This document shows positions 36,075 through 43,548 of a DNA stretch of 64,000 nt, piece by piece. The notes below the pieces were generated by a model that had not been told where the DNA came from, ran no database searches, and saw nothing but the letters and a program-made list of their open reading frames with translations. Made by a program: the position numbers and the translations under genes. Source of the DNA: Vibrio nitrifigilis (lineage in GTDB: Bacteria; Pseudomonadota; Gammaproteobacteria; Enterobacterales; Vibrionaceae); NCBI RefSeq assembly GCF_015686695.1, contig NZ_JADPMR010000003.1, positions 124,001 to 188,000 of the forward strand. The letters run 5' to 3'. Within the stretch, counting starts at the first letter, position 1, and each line of letters begins with the position of its first letter.

Positions 36075-36413
36075 CTTTGTCATCCTTTACTCAATTCATG
36101 GGTTGCATTATGAGCAGAGGAAGTTATTACCTGAAATTCTAAAATTTCATTTTTTATTCGAAAAATTGATATAGCATTGGCATGATTGAAGCATTGATTA
36201 ATCAAAAATACAGTCAATACTTTGTTACACAAGGGTTACAAGCAAACACGACATAAAATGTGGGTATGATAAACAGCCGCACTTTTCTCAGGTTACCTAG
36301 TCAATAAAATTATTTTTACCTTAGATTGACGAAAATAGTGATGTTGATTTGCTATGAAAAGTTGTAAACCTATGCGTAAATCTGCAAACAACGAGAGCCA
36401 GTAAGGAGATTGT
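36075..36413. other. Divergent intergenic region cobA/Crp-like gene
   Basis: About 340 AT-rich bases with no convincing coding frame (the longest ATG frames are 9-16 codons). It must contain the promoter of the sulfate operon, where CysB control would be expected; TAATAACTT near 36124-36132 (minus strand) is a weak candidate only. A near-palindrome GAAATTCTAAAATTTC lies at about 36134-36149. The Crp-like gene has a strong AAGGAGA. Confidence 0.45.
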
Positions 36414-36998
36414 ATGTCCCTGAACATCTTCAAAAACTATTTAAGCCAACACCAGTTTTCAGCCAATGATATTGCCTTACTGTGTGAACATGCTTCTCTT
36501 ATCGAGTTGCCCACTAGTCACGTTTTTATCCATCAGGGACAAAATCCGCAATACGCTTACTTTTTACAATCGGGTTTATGTCATGCCAGCTATCTGACTG
36601 CAGCAGGGGAAGAAATTGGAAAAAGTTTCTTTTGGGAAGAAGATTGGATTATAGGCTTTGAAAGCCTTATTACTCAGGCACCTAATCCTTATTTGCTTGA
36701 GTCATTAACCGATGTTAGCGTAGTACAGATTCCTCTCGACTTACTACAAGAGTGGCGTGAGCAAACAAACCCGCTATACATGCGCTTATTGGAGATGGAA
36801 TGGCTGTTGAAAGAACAGAAAGAACGATTCCAACTCTTTTATAGTGCGCAAGAGCGCTATCAGCTATTCCAGCAACAGTTCCCTCATTTGCTAGAACAGA
36901 TCAGCAATAAAAGGCTGGCAGATTATTTAGGAACAAATGAACAAGCACTATTAGAGATGAAACAAGCTTTTCTTGACGATTCTCACCGTAAATCATAA
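36414..36998 (+). CDS. Crp/Fnr-family regulator-like protein with cyclic-nucleotide-binding domain
   Basis: 194 residues. The N-terminal two thirds form a cNMP-binding-like beta-barrel (HVFIHQGQNPQYAYFLQSGLC about 39-59; GEEIGKSFFWEEDWIIGFESL split over 68-88). The C-terminal part, QISNKRLADYLGTNEQALLEMK, looks like the usual HTH of Crp/Fnr proteins (LADYLG in helix 2), but the recognition helix is acidic (EQALLEMK where Arg/Ser-rich residues are normal). The cAMP-contacting Arg-Ser pair of Crp is not evident. No Fe-S cysteines. Ligand and targets unknown. It is followed 19 nt later by an acetyltransferase gene, probably one transcript. Confidence 0.78.
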   Translation: MSLNIFKNYLSQHQFSANDIALLCEHASLIELPTSHVFIHQGQNPQYAYFLQSGLCHASYLTAAGEEIGKSFFWEEDWIIGFESLITQAPNPYLLESLTDVSVVQIPLDLLQEWREQTNPLYMRLLEMEWLLKEQKERFQLFYSAQERYQLFQQQFPHLLEQISNKRLADYLGTNEQALLEMKQAFLDDSHRKS

Positions 36999-37017
36999 AA
37001 ATTAAATAGAGGCAAAA

Positions 37018-37473
37018 ATGGATATTAATTGGCAATGTGTCAGCTTTGATGAACTATCAACACGCCAACTCTACGAAATCATAAAACTGCGTGTCGACGT
37101 CTTTGTCGTGGAACAAAATTGCCCCTATGAAGAATTGGATAATAAAGACCATCAGCCAGGCGTTAAACATCTCCTAGGCTACCTGAATGATGAACTGGTT
37201 GCATACTCGCGACTACTGCCTGCTGGCGTTAGTCTTCAACACTTAAGCATAGGACGCGTCATCACTAAGCAGAGCGCCAGAGGTTCTGGCCTTGGTAACC
37301 AACTACTTGAGCAAGCAATTAACCACTGCAACCAATACTGGCCTAATCAAATCATAGAAATCGAAGCACAGGCCCATTTACAAAAATATTATGAGCACCA
37401 TGGCTTCGTTAAACATTCAGAACCATTTATGCTCGATGGCATTCCCCACATCGAAATGCAAAGAGCCAACTAA
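37018..37473 (+). CDS. GNAT-family N-acetyltransferase, ElaA type
   Basis: Predicted acyl-CoA-dependent acetyltransferase of 151 residues. ElaA features: LYEIIKLRVDVFVVEQNCPYEELD (residues about 19-42, given in part), the acetyl-CoA pyrophosphate loop VITKQSARGSGLGNQLL (Q/RxxGxG/A near residue 92), and C-terminal YYEHHGFV. Substrate unknown. It probably forms a two-gene unit with the upstream Crp-like gene. Confidence 0.85.
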   Translation: MDINWQCVSFDELSTRQLYEIIKLRVDVFVVEQNCPYEELDNKDHQPGVKHLLGYLNDELVAYSRLLPAGVSLQHLSIGRVITKQSARGSGLGNQLLEQAINHCNQYWPNQIIEIEAQAHLQKYYEHHGFVKHSEPFMLDGIPHIEMQRAN

Positions 37474-37540
37474 AGAAACAACCAAAGGAATTGATAAGCG
37501 ATTCCTTTGGGTTAACTATTTACAGCTATGCGATACCCTA

Positions 37541-38101
37541 TTATTTGCTCCGGCCAAAGCTGCCATTCGACATGCGGAAAAACATCACAGATTTATCATT
37601 TTTTTCCAACTGTAAGATGTCGAGTTCGCCCTGCTTATTCAATTTATATCTGACTAACTGACCACGTTTAATGTGGCTAAGTGGCTTATCGCTTCCTTCA
37701 ATCTTAACCAATGCGCCAAGATCCGCCATCGAGAGATCGTTATTACGGAACACAGCGGCTAGTGTATCTCCTTTTTGCACGATATATTGATGCCATTGCT
37801 TAGATTTCGGCGCGCTATTCTCACTACTCAGTTGCTCACTTAAGCCCACCGTATTCACATCAATACTGATTCGCTGTTCTTGAGACGGTTGCTGCGTAGA
37901 GTTAAGTTTAGGTAGCGGAATAAAAGCAATAACGAGCACGACTGGAATAAGTATTTTAAGCCACAATCGATGGCGCTTGGGCAATGACATCCAACACGCC
38001 TTACCAGCTGCGGGAAAATTACGCCACTGAATGCTACCAACCCATTTAGAGACAAATGCAACGTAATCAGTTTCCTGCTTTTTCTTCTTACGACGATTCA
38101 T
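37541..38101 (-). CDS. OapA/YtfB-family envelope protein
   Basis: Bitopic inner-membrane protein of 186 residues. Basic cytoplasmic N-terminus (MNRRKKKKQETD), one membrane helix (about 63-81, ILIPVVLVIAFIPLP), and a periplasmic OapA/LysM-like domain (about 125-186: YIVQKGDTLAAVFRNNDLSM). Related E. coli YtfB binds glycan and localises to the division site; Haemophilus OapA affects colony opacity and adherence. The ATG at 38101 is chosen because of GGCGGAA before it; the frame is open 12 codons further. Divergent from fklB, as ytfB is in E. coli. Confidence 0.86.
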   Translation of the reverse strand: MNRRKKKKQETDYVAFVSKWVGSIQWRNFPAAGKACWMSLPKRHRLWLKILIPVVLVIAFIPLPKLNSTQQPSQEQRISIDVNTVGLSEQLSSENSAPKSKQWHQYIVQKGDTLAAVFRNNDLSMADLGALVKIEGSDKPLSHIKRGQLVRYKLNKQGELDILQLEKNDKSVMFFRMSNGSFGRSK

Positions 38102-38430
38102 GGTGTTCCGCCTGTTGATCAAGTAAGTGTAATCCAAGGGACTTTACAAACTTGTCTAGCAAAATGCCCGAGTCCTTGGTGGAAGCCTAAAATAACATTA
38201 ATGAAATATCAGAGGCTTGCGCTATAAGTATAAAAACTCATTCAGCGAGAGTATAGAGCTAAGAAGGGTTTCTTCTGAACCTTGACAAAATCTTGTATTT
38301 TTAAACATTCAGATCAGGAAGCAAGTCACACCTTTGATGGTTTCTATGCTCTTTTGTCTCCAACCGTTTAATCCAACCAGTTAACCTGTTATGCTTTCGC
38401 CTTTATCCATCAAGACAAAGAGTGACTTGT

Positions 38431-39051
38431 ATGTCTGAAGTGAAATTTGAAACTGTAGAGCAAAAAGCAAGCTACGGTATTGGTATCCAAATGGGCCAAC
38501 AACTTGCAGGTAGTGGTCTAGAAGGCCTAAACGTTGACGCAATCGCTGCCGGTATCGCAACTGCACTTGCAGGTGACGTACCAGCTGTTGAAATCGATGA
38601 AATCAACCAAGCGCTACAAGCAATGCACCAACGTGCAGAAGAAGTTCGTCAAGAAGCCGCTAAAGTAGCAGCATCTGAAGGCGAAACTTTCCTTAAAGAC
38701 AACGCACTACGTCCAGAAGTGACCGTTCTTGAGTCTGGTCTTCAATATGAAGTACTAACTGAAGGCAATGGCGAAATCCCAACTTCAGACAAATCTGTAC
38801 GTGTTCACTACCACGGTGAACTCGTTGACGGTACTGTATTCGATAGCTCAGTACGTCGCGGTCAACCAGCTGAGTTCCCTGTAACTGGCGTAATCAAAGG
38901 CTGGGTTGAAGCTCTACAAAAAATGCCTGTAGGCTCTAAATGGAAACTGTACGTACCACACGATCTTGCTTACGGCGAGCGCGGTGCTGGTGCAGCAATC
39001 CCTCCATTTGCAGCACTTGTATTCGAAGTTGAACTACTAGATATCCTGTAA
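38431..39051 (+). CDS. fklB: FKBP-type peptidyl-prolyl isomerase FklB (FKBP22)
   Basis: Cytoplasmic prolyl isomerase and chaperone. An N-terminal helical dimerisation domain (about 1-90, KASYGIGIQMGQQL) is followed by the FKBP domain (about 115-206: VRVHYHGELVDGTVFDSS, FPVTGVIKGWVEAL, YGERGAGAAIPPFA). 206 residues, same as E. coli FklB. A GTG three codons upstream is in frame, but the ATG at 38431 gives the family N-terminus MSEVKFE. Codon use is of the highly expressed type. No signal peptide, so it is FklB and not periplasmic FkpA. Confidence 0.94.
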   Translation: MSEVKFETVEQKASYGIGIQMGQQLAGSGLEGLNVDAIAAGIATALAGDVPAVEIDEINQALQAMHQRAEEVRQEAAKVAASEGETFLKDNALRPEVTVLESGLQYEVLTEGNGEIPTSDKSVRVHYHGELVDGTVFDSSVRRGQPAEFPVTGVIKGWVEALQKMPVGSKWKLYVPHDLAYGERGAGAAIPPFAALVFEVELLDIL

Positions 39052-39091
39052 TTCTACTTCTTGTTCATAAAGAACACAGTCAATTAATAGC

Positions 39092-39120
39092 AACGGCGCT
39101 CTTTGAGTGCCGTTTTTTTA
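39092..39120 (+). terminator. Intrinsic terminator after fklB
   Basis: AACGGCGCTCTTTGAGTGCCGTTTTTTT: stem AACGGC(G)CT/AGTGCCGTT with loop, followed by a run of T. Confidence 0.85.
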
Positions 39121-39232
39121 TTTTTCGATAAGCAGGAGGTAAAACGCGAAATAATTGATATGAGACTAAGTAGAGAAATTATACCAATCGCACTAATTTT
39201 ATGATCTAATATCAGCTTCGATAGGAGCTGAT

Positions 39233-39712
39233 ATGAACCCCCCTGACTTCCCAAAACTTATTCGTGAAACATCCGATGCGAGGATGCGTACGAGACTTCT
39301 TGCTATATCTCATTTCGTGGATGGAAAAAGCCGCACTGAGATCGCCAAATATTTAAAAGTCAGCCGTACCAGTGTCAATAACTGGGTTGCGACTTATTTA
39401 AAGAATGGTGTTGAAGGTTTAGTAGAAAAGCAGCATACAGGCCGTCCTCCACGACTGACTGAAGATCAGCTATCTCTGTTAAAGCTGTACATCACTTCCA
39501 ATGCGATTAAACCTGAAGGTGGAAGACTACAAGGGACTGATATTATTGAATTCATCCATGAGGAATTTGGCCTATCTTACAGCTTATCAGGCATCTATAA
39601 GATATTGAGAAAGCTTAATTTAGTTTGGATAACCACTCGTTCAAAGCACCCAAAGCAATCTGTAGAAGCGCAAGAAGCTTTTAAAAAAATTCCCAATAGA
39701 AACGATCCTTAA
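39233..39712 (+). CDS. IS630-family transposase, N-terminal (DNA-binding) frame
   Basis: 159 residues. Two helix-turn-helix units: about 34-58 (SRTEIAKYLKVSRTSVNNWV) and a winged part about 100-130 (GTDIIEFIHEEFGLSYSLSG). They bind the IS ends. The frame stops shortly after a run of seven A (39683-39689). The catalytic part continues in the +1 frame, which is open from 39666, so the frames overlap by 47 nt. Either programmed frameshifting makes the full protein or a small indel has split the gene. Confidence 0.9.
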   Translation: MNPPDFPKLIRETSDARMRTRLLAISHFVDGKSRTEIAKYLKVSRTSVNNWVATYLKNGVEGLVEKQHTGRPPRLTEDQLSLLKLYITSNAIKPEGGRLQGTDIIEFIHEEFGLSYSLSGIYKILRKLNLVWITTRSKHPKQSVEAQEAFKKIPNRNDP

Positions 39713-40259
39713 GATCCCTGGGCATGTTGCTTTAAAAGATGTTCAAATCTGGTTTCAAGATGAAGCCAGATTTGGCCAGCGCAACACAACAACCCGAATC
39801 TGGGCAAAAAAAGGGACTCGTCCTAGGGCGGTACAACAACAGCAATTTGAGTATGCGTACTTATTTGGAGCGGTGTGCGTTAATACCGGAGAAACTGAAG
39901 CTATTGTTGTTCCTATGAGCAACATGGAAGCAATGAAGGAACAACTCAGACTCATTTCTCAATCAACCCCCACAGGCAAACATGCTGTCGTCATCATGGA
40001 TCAAGCCAGTTGGCATCAAAGCTATCTAGCGGATTCATTCAAGAACTTGACTGTCATTCATCTACCTCCTTATTCACCCGAACTCAACTCAATAGAGCAG
40101 GTATGGAGTTGGTTGCGTCAGAAAGAAATAGCCAATAGGTGTTTTGAATGTTACGACGATATTGTCGACAAGCTGTGTAGTGCTTGGAATCGTTTTTGTG
40201 CAGACAAAAGCAGAGTCATTTCGCTCTGCTTTAGAGATTGGACCATATTGACCAGTTAA
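39666..40259 (+). CDS. IS630-family transposase, C-terminal DDE frame
   Basis: Catalytic half, with no start of its own near the expected junction (first ATG at 39873). After the junction it reads FPIETILKIPGH, and the DDE/D residues are intact: first Asp in WFQDEARFG, second in VIMDQASWHQ, Glu in PYSPELNSIEQVWSW. The end is CFRDWTILTS. It is expected to be made as a fusion to the upstream frame by a frameshift at the A7 tract. Coordinates give the open frame, not a proven start. Confidence 0.85.
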   Translation, partial: KRKKLLKKFPIETILKIPGHVALKDVQIWFQDEARFGQRNTTTRIWAKKGTRPRAVQQQQFEYAYLFGAVCVNTGETEAIVVPMSNMEAMKEQLRLISQSTPTGKHAVVIMDQASWHQSYLADSFKNLTVIHLPPYSPELNSIEQVWSWLRQKEIANRCFECYDDIVDKLCSAWNRFCADKSRVISLCFRDWTILTS

Positions 40260-40276
40260 TTAGTGTGATTGGTATT

Positions 40277-40296
40277 AGAAAGAAAGAAAGAAAGAA
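40277..40296. repeat. AGAA tetranucleotide repeat
   Basis: Five copies of AGAA followed by GAA units, just outside the right end of the IS. Simple sequence in the gap between IS and the rplQ terminator. Confidence 0.85.
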
Positions 40297-40356
40297 GAAG
40301 AAATGAGAGAGAAAGATTTGTAGAGATAACTGGGAGGGAATAATGTTTTTAGGTAT

Positions 40357-40387
40357 AAAAAAGCCGAGCATAAATGCTCGGCTCTTC
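40357..40387 (-). terminator. Intrinsic terminator of the alpha operon, after rplQ
   Basis: On the minus strand GAGCCGAGCATTTATGCTCGGC is followed by six T: strong GC stem AGCCGAGCAT/ATGCTCGGCT. Confidence 0.93.
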
Positions 40388-40406
40388 TTTTAACTACGAA
40401 CTGATA

Positions 40407-40787
40407 TTACTCAGCAGCAGCTTCTGCTTCTGGGCGGTCTACAAGCTCAATGTATGCCATTGGAGCTTTATCACCTGCACGGAAACCACACTTAAGAATA
40501 CGAGTGTAGCCACCTTGACGTGCTGCGAAACGTGGACCTAGTTCGTTAAATAGTTTTGCTACAACTTCGTTATCACGAGTGCGAGCAAATGCTAGACGAC
40601 GGTTTGCAACGCTGTCAGTCTTAGCTAGTGTAATCAAAGGCTCAACGACGCGACGTAGCTCTTTTGCTTTTGGTAAAGTTGTCTTGATAACTTCATGACG
40701 TACCAGAGAGCTAGCCATGTTGCTAAACATCGCTTTACGATGTGAGCTGTTGCGGTTGAGTTGACGACCACTCTTACGATGGCGCAT
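40407..40787 (-). CDS. rplQ: 50S ribosomal protein L17
   Basis: Large-subunit protein near the exit tunnel. Starts MRHRKSGRQLNRNSSHRKAM, the family signature; 126 residues with an acidic Ala/Glu-rich tail (EAEAAAE). Last gene of the alpha operon, 26 nt after rpoA. Confidence 0.98.
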   Translation of the reverse strand: MRHRKSGRQLNRNSSHRKAMFSNMASSLVRHEVIKTTLPKAKELRRVVEPLITLAKTDSVANRRLAFARTRDNEVVAKLFNELGPRFAARQGGYTRILKCGFRAGDKAPMAYIELVDRPEAEAAAE

Positions 40788-40813
40788 GACCTAATCCTTC
40801 TAACTAGTATCGA

Positions 40814-41806
40814 TTAATCTTCTGCAATTGACGCTGGTGGCCAGTTTTCTAGGCGCATGCCTAGAGACAGACCGCGTGATGCAAGAACGTCTTTAATCTC
40901 GGTAAGAGATTTTTTACCTAAGTTTGGCGTTTTCAGAAGCTCAACTTCGGTACGTTGCACAAGATCACCGATGTAGTGAATCGCTTCTGCTTTTAGACAG
41001 TTAGCAGAGCGAACTGTTAGTTCAAGATCGTCTACAGGACGCAGTAGGATAGGATCGAATTCAGGCTTCTCTTCTTTCTCCTCAGGTACACGTACATCAC
41101 GAAGATCTACGAACGCATCCAATTGTTCAGCAAGAATAGTTGCTGCACGACGGATAGCTTCCTCTGGTTCTAAAGTACCATTCGTTTCCATATCGATAAC
41201 AAGCTTATCCAAGTCAGTACGCTGCTCAACACGAGCTGCAGCCACAGAGTAGGCAATTTTGTCTACTGGGCTGTAGATTGCATCTACAAGCAGGCGACCG
41301 ATAGGACGCTCATCTTCTTCAGTATGGATACGAGCGGATGCCGGAACATAACCGCGACCACGTTGAACTTTGATGCGCATAGCGATCTCAGCGTTATCAT
41401 CGGTTAGATGACAAATAACGTGCTCAGGGTTTACGATCTCCACATCACCGTCATGGGTGATGTCACCTGCAACCACAGGGCCCGAGCCTGATTTGTTTAG
41501 TGTAATGAACACTTCATCTTTGCCGTCAGCAACGCGAACTGCTAAGCCTTTCAGGTTAAGAAGAATCTCAAGGATATCTTCTTGTACACCCTCTTTGGTG
41601 CTGTATTCGTGAAGTACGCCTTCAATCTCTACTTCCGTGACTGCACAGCCAGGCATAGAAGATAGAAGAATACGGCGAAGTGCATTACCCAGAGTATGGC
41701 CGAAACCACGCTCTAACGGCTCAAGAGTTACTTTTGCGTGTGTCGTGCTGATCTGTTCGATATCAACAAGACGTGGCTTAAGAAATTCTGTTACAGAACC
41801 CTGCAT
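40814..41806 (-). CDS. rpoA: RNA polymerase alpha subunit
   Basis: 330 residues. The N-terminal domain (about 1-235) assembles the enzyme (RGFGHTLGNALRRILLSS). A linker and a C-terminal domain (about 250-330) follow; the C-terminal domain contacts UP elements and activators (LKAEAIHYIGDLVQ, LLKTPNLGKKSLTEIKDVL with helix-hairpin-helix). It lies 24 nt after rpsD, as in all gammaproteobacterial alpha operons. Confidence 0.99.
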   Translation of the reverse strand: MQGSVTEFLKPRLVDIEQISTTHAKVTLEPLERGFGHTLGNALRRILLSSMPGCAVTEVEIEGVLHEYSTKEGVQEDILEILLNLKGLAVRVADGKDEVFITLNKSGSGPVVAGDITHDGDVEIVNPEHVICHLTDDNAEIAMRIKVQRGRGYVPASARIHTEEDERPIGRLLVDAIYSPVDKIAYSVAAARVEQRTDLDKLVIDMETNGTLEPEEAIRRAATILAEQLDAFVDLRDVRVPEEKEEKPEFDPILLRPVDDLELTVRSANCLKAEAIHYIGDLVQRTEVELLKTPNLGKKSLTEIKDVLASRGLSLGMRLENWPPASIAED

Positions 41807-41830
41807 TGTGTCCTCTCTTTAGTTTAAACC

Positions 41831-42451
41831 TTACTTAGAGTAAAGCTCGACGATCAATTGTTCGTTGATGTCAGCTGATAGATCTGAACGTTCAGGCAAA
41901 CGCTTGAATGTACCTTCCATCTTGCCAGCATCTACTTCAATCCAAGTTGGTTTTTCGCGTTGTTCTGCAACTTCTAGAGCTGCTTTAATACGAGTTTGCT
42001 TTTGAGCTTTCTCGCGAATTGCAACAACGTCGCTAGCCGCAACTTTGAAAGAAGGAACGTTTACAACTTTACCGTTAACTAGGATAGCTTTGTGGCTAAC
42101 TAGCTGACGAGCTTCTGCGCGAGTTGCGCCAAAACCCATGCGGTAAACTACGTTATCTAGACGACCTTCTAGAAGCTGAAGTAGGTTCTCACCAGTGTTA
42201 CCTTTAAGGCGAGCTGCTTCTTTGTAGTAGTTACGGAATTGTTTTTCCAGAACGCCGTACATACGACGAACTTTTTGCTTCTCACGAAGCTGAACGCCAT
42301 ACTCAGATAGACGACCGCGACGAGCGCCGTGTACACCTGGTGCGTTATCAATTTTACACTTGGTATCTACCGCGCGAATACCTGACTTAAGGAACAAGTC
42401 AGTACCTTCACGACGGCTAAGCTTAAGCTTAGGACCCAAATATCTTGCCAT
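41831..42451 (-). CDS. rpsD: 30S ribosomal protein S4
   Basis: Primary 16S rRNA-binding protein and translational repressor of the alpha operon, acting at the leader before rpsM. 206 residues; starts MARYLGPKLKLSRREGTDL; S4 RNA-binding domain about 96-156 (RLDNVVYRMGFGATRAEARQ). No zinc-type cysteine cluster. Confidence 0.98.
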   Translation of the reverse strand: MARYLGPKLKLSRREGTDLFLKSGIRAVDTKCKIDNAPGVHGARRGRLSEYGVQLREKQKVRRMYGVLEKQFRNYYKEAARLKGNTGENLLQLLEGRLDNVVYRMGFGATRAEARQLVSHKAILVNGKVVNVPSFKVAASDVVAIREKAQKQTRIKAALEVAEQREKPTWIEVDAGKMEGTFKRLPERSDLSADINEQLIVELYSK

Positions 42452-42478
42452 GATCTTTCTCCAGTATTCTAAAAAACG

Positions 42479-42868
42479 TTATACGCGACGTTTCTTAGGT
42501 GGACGACAACCGTTATGAGGGATTGGAGTCGCATCAACAATGTTAGTGATACGGAAACCAGCTGCGTTCAGTGCGCGAACAGTAGATTCACGACCTGGAC
42601 CAGGACCCTTAACCATAACTTCCAAGTTCTTCAGGCCGTATTCTTTAGCCATTTCAGCACAACGTTCTGCAGCAACCTGTGCAGCGAACGGAGTTGATTT
42701 ACGAGAACCGCGGAAACCTGAACCACCTGCAGTTGCCCATGCAAGAGCGTTACCTTGACGGTCAGAAATGGTTACGATTGTGTTGTTGAAAGATGCGTGG
42801 ATATGCGCTACGCCATCAGCAATTTGCTTGCGAACGCGTTTACGTGCGCGAGTTGGTTGTTTTGCCAT
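42479..42868 (-). CDS. rpsK: 30S ribosomal protein S11
   Basis: Platform protein of the small subunit, 129 residues. The typical NTIVTISDRQGNALAWATAG and C-terminal DATPIPHNGCRPPKKRRV are present. It lies 19 nt after rpsM. Confidence 0.98.
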   Translation of the reverse strand: MAKQPTRARKRVRKQIADGVAHIHASFNNTIVTISDRQGNALAWATAGGSGFRGSRKSTPFAAQVAAERCAEMAKEYGLKNLEVMVKGPGPGRESTVRALNAAGFRITNIVDATPIPHNGCRPPKKRRV

Positions 42869-42887
42869 TGTACTCTACCCTTCCCGA

Positions 42888-43244
42888 CTATTTCTTGATC
42901 GGCTTGCGCGGACCCTTACGAGTACGTGCGTTGGTTTTAGTACGCTGTCCACGTAGTGGTAGACTGCGACGATGACGAAGACCACGGTAACAGCCAAGGT
43001 CCATAAGACGCTTGATGTTCATGGAAACTTCACGACGTAGATCACCCTCTACAGTGTACTTAGCTACACCATCACGCAGTAGATTGATCTGCTCTTCAGT
43101 TAGTTCACTGATCTTAACATTTTCAGCAACACCCACTTCAGCTAGGATAGCTTGAGAGCGAGTCTTACCGATGCCGTAGATTGAAGTTAATGCAATCACA
43201 GCATGTTTTTGATCAGGAATGTTAATGCCTGCTATACGGGCCAC
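42888..43244 (-). CDS. rpsM: 30S ribosomal protein S13 (GTG start)
   Basis: Head protein of the small subunit contacting tRNA and forming intersubunit bridges; 118 residues, MARIAGINIPDQKHAV to the basic tail KGPRKPIKK. The start codon is GTG with AGGAGTG just upstream. First gene of the alpha operon; its initiation region is the S4 repressor target in E. coli. Confidence 0.97.
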   Translation of the reverse strand: MARIAGINIPDQKHAVIALTSIYGIGKTRSQAILAEVGVAENVKISELTEEQINLLRDGVAKYTVEGDLRREVSMNIKRLMDLGCYRGLRHRRSLPLRGQRTKTNARTRKGPRKPIKK

Positions 43245-43340
43245 TATTCACTCCTAGTACTCTATATAAAGAATTACCCGCAGCAGAGCCCGTTGAGGAT
43301 ACGCTGCGGTATACTACTTCTTTTGCACGCAAAAGGTAGG
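43245..43340 (-). promoter_or_regulatory. Alpha operon leader, probable S4-binding region
   Basis: About 95-nt leader between the promoter and the rpsM GTG. It can form a perfect 7-bp stem CCGCAGC/GCTGCGG (43303-43309 with 43278-43284), consistent with a structured leader. S4 binding by a pseudoknot here is established for E. coli and inferred for this sequence. Confidence 0.55.
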
Positions 43341-43346
43341 CCGAGG

Positions 43347-43375
43347 ACTATACTCGACACTACCTTATTTTTCAA
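43347..43375 (-). promoter_or_regulatory. Alpha operon promoter
   Basis: Minus strand TTGAAA (43370-43375), 17-nt spacer, TATAGT (43347-43352), then a GC-rich discriminator CCTCGGCC. Near-consensus sigma-70 promoter between rpmJ and rpsM. Confidence 0.82.
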
Positions 43376-43392
43376 GTAAAAATTTCTGCTAA

Positions 43393-43506
43393 TTAGCCTT
43401 GGCGCTGCTTGTGCTTAGGCTCACTGCAAATTACTCGCACAACACCGTTGCGCTTGATGATTTTACAGTTACGGCAGATTTTTTTAACGGAAGCACGAAC
43501 TTTCAT
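43393..43506 (-). CDS. rpmJ: 50S ribosomal protein L36 (zinc-binding form)
   Basis: 37-residue protein, MKVRASVKKICRNCK to PKHKQRQG. Cys11, Cys14, Cys27 and His32 make the zinc ribbon, so this is the C+ form. It lies 42 nt after secY, at the conserved end of the spc operon and before the alpha promoter. The zinc-containing form links it functionally to zinc status, since many bacteria keep a zinc-free paralogue elsewhere under Zur. Confidence 0.97.
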   Translation of the reverse strand: MKVRASVKKICRNCKIIKRNGVVRVICSEPKHKQRQG

Positions 43507-43548
43507 TGCTAAACTCCGTAAATGTAATCTGGGGGGCAATAAAGTCGA

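Larger units (their letters stand above)
39184..40272 (+). mobile_element. IS630-family insertion sequence
   Basis: About 1.09 kb. Terminal inverted repeats CCAATCGCACTAATT (left) and, reversed, CCAATCACACTAATT (right) differ at one position. Each end is flanked by TA (39182-39183 and 40273-40274), the target duplicated by IS630/Tc1-type elements. It encodes a transposase in two overlapping frames. It lies in the convergent gap between the fklB and rplQ terminators, so it breaks no gene. Confidence 0.92.

Noticed and set aside
36193..36207. FNR-like site TTGATTAATCAA upstream of the Crp-like gene
   Set aside because: The half-sites are separated by 2 bases, not the 4 of an FNR box; more likely chance palindromy in AT-rich DNA.
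37391..37615. 74-codon frame spanning the end of the acetyltransferase gene
   Set aside because: Overlaps the GNAT gene in another frame and runs into the OapA-type gene; no ribosome site or family likeness.
38280..38310. TTGACA upstream of fklB as a -35 element
   Set aside because: The following T-rich stretch has no -10-like hexamer at 16-18 nt spacing; not called as a promoter.
39092..40400. Genomic island between fklB and rplQ
   Set aside because: Only one IS630-type element and simple sequence are present; no integrase, tRNA target or cargo genes.
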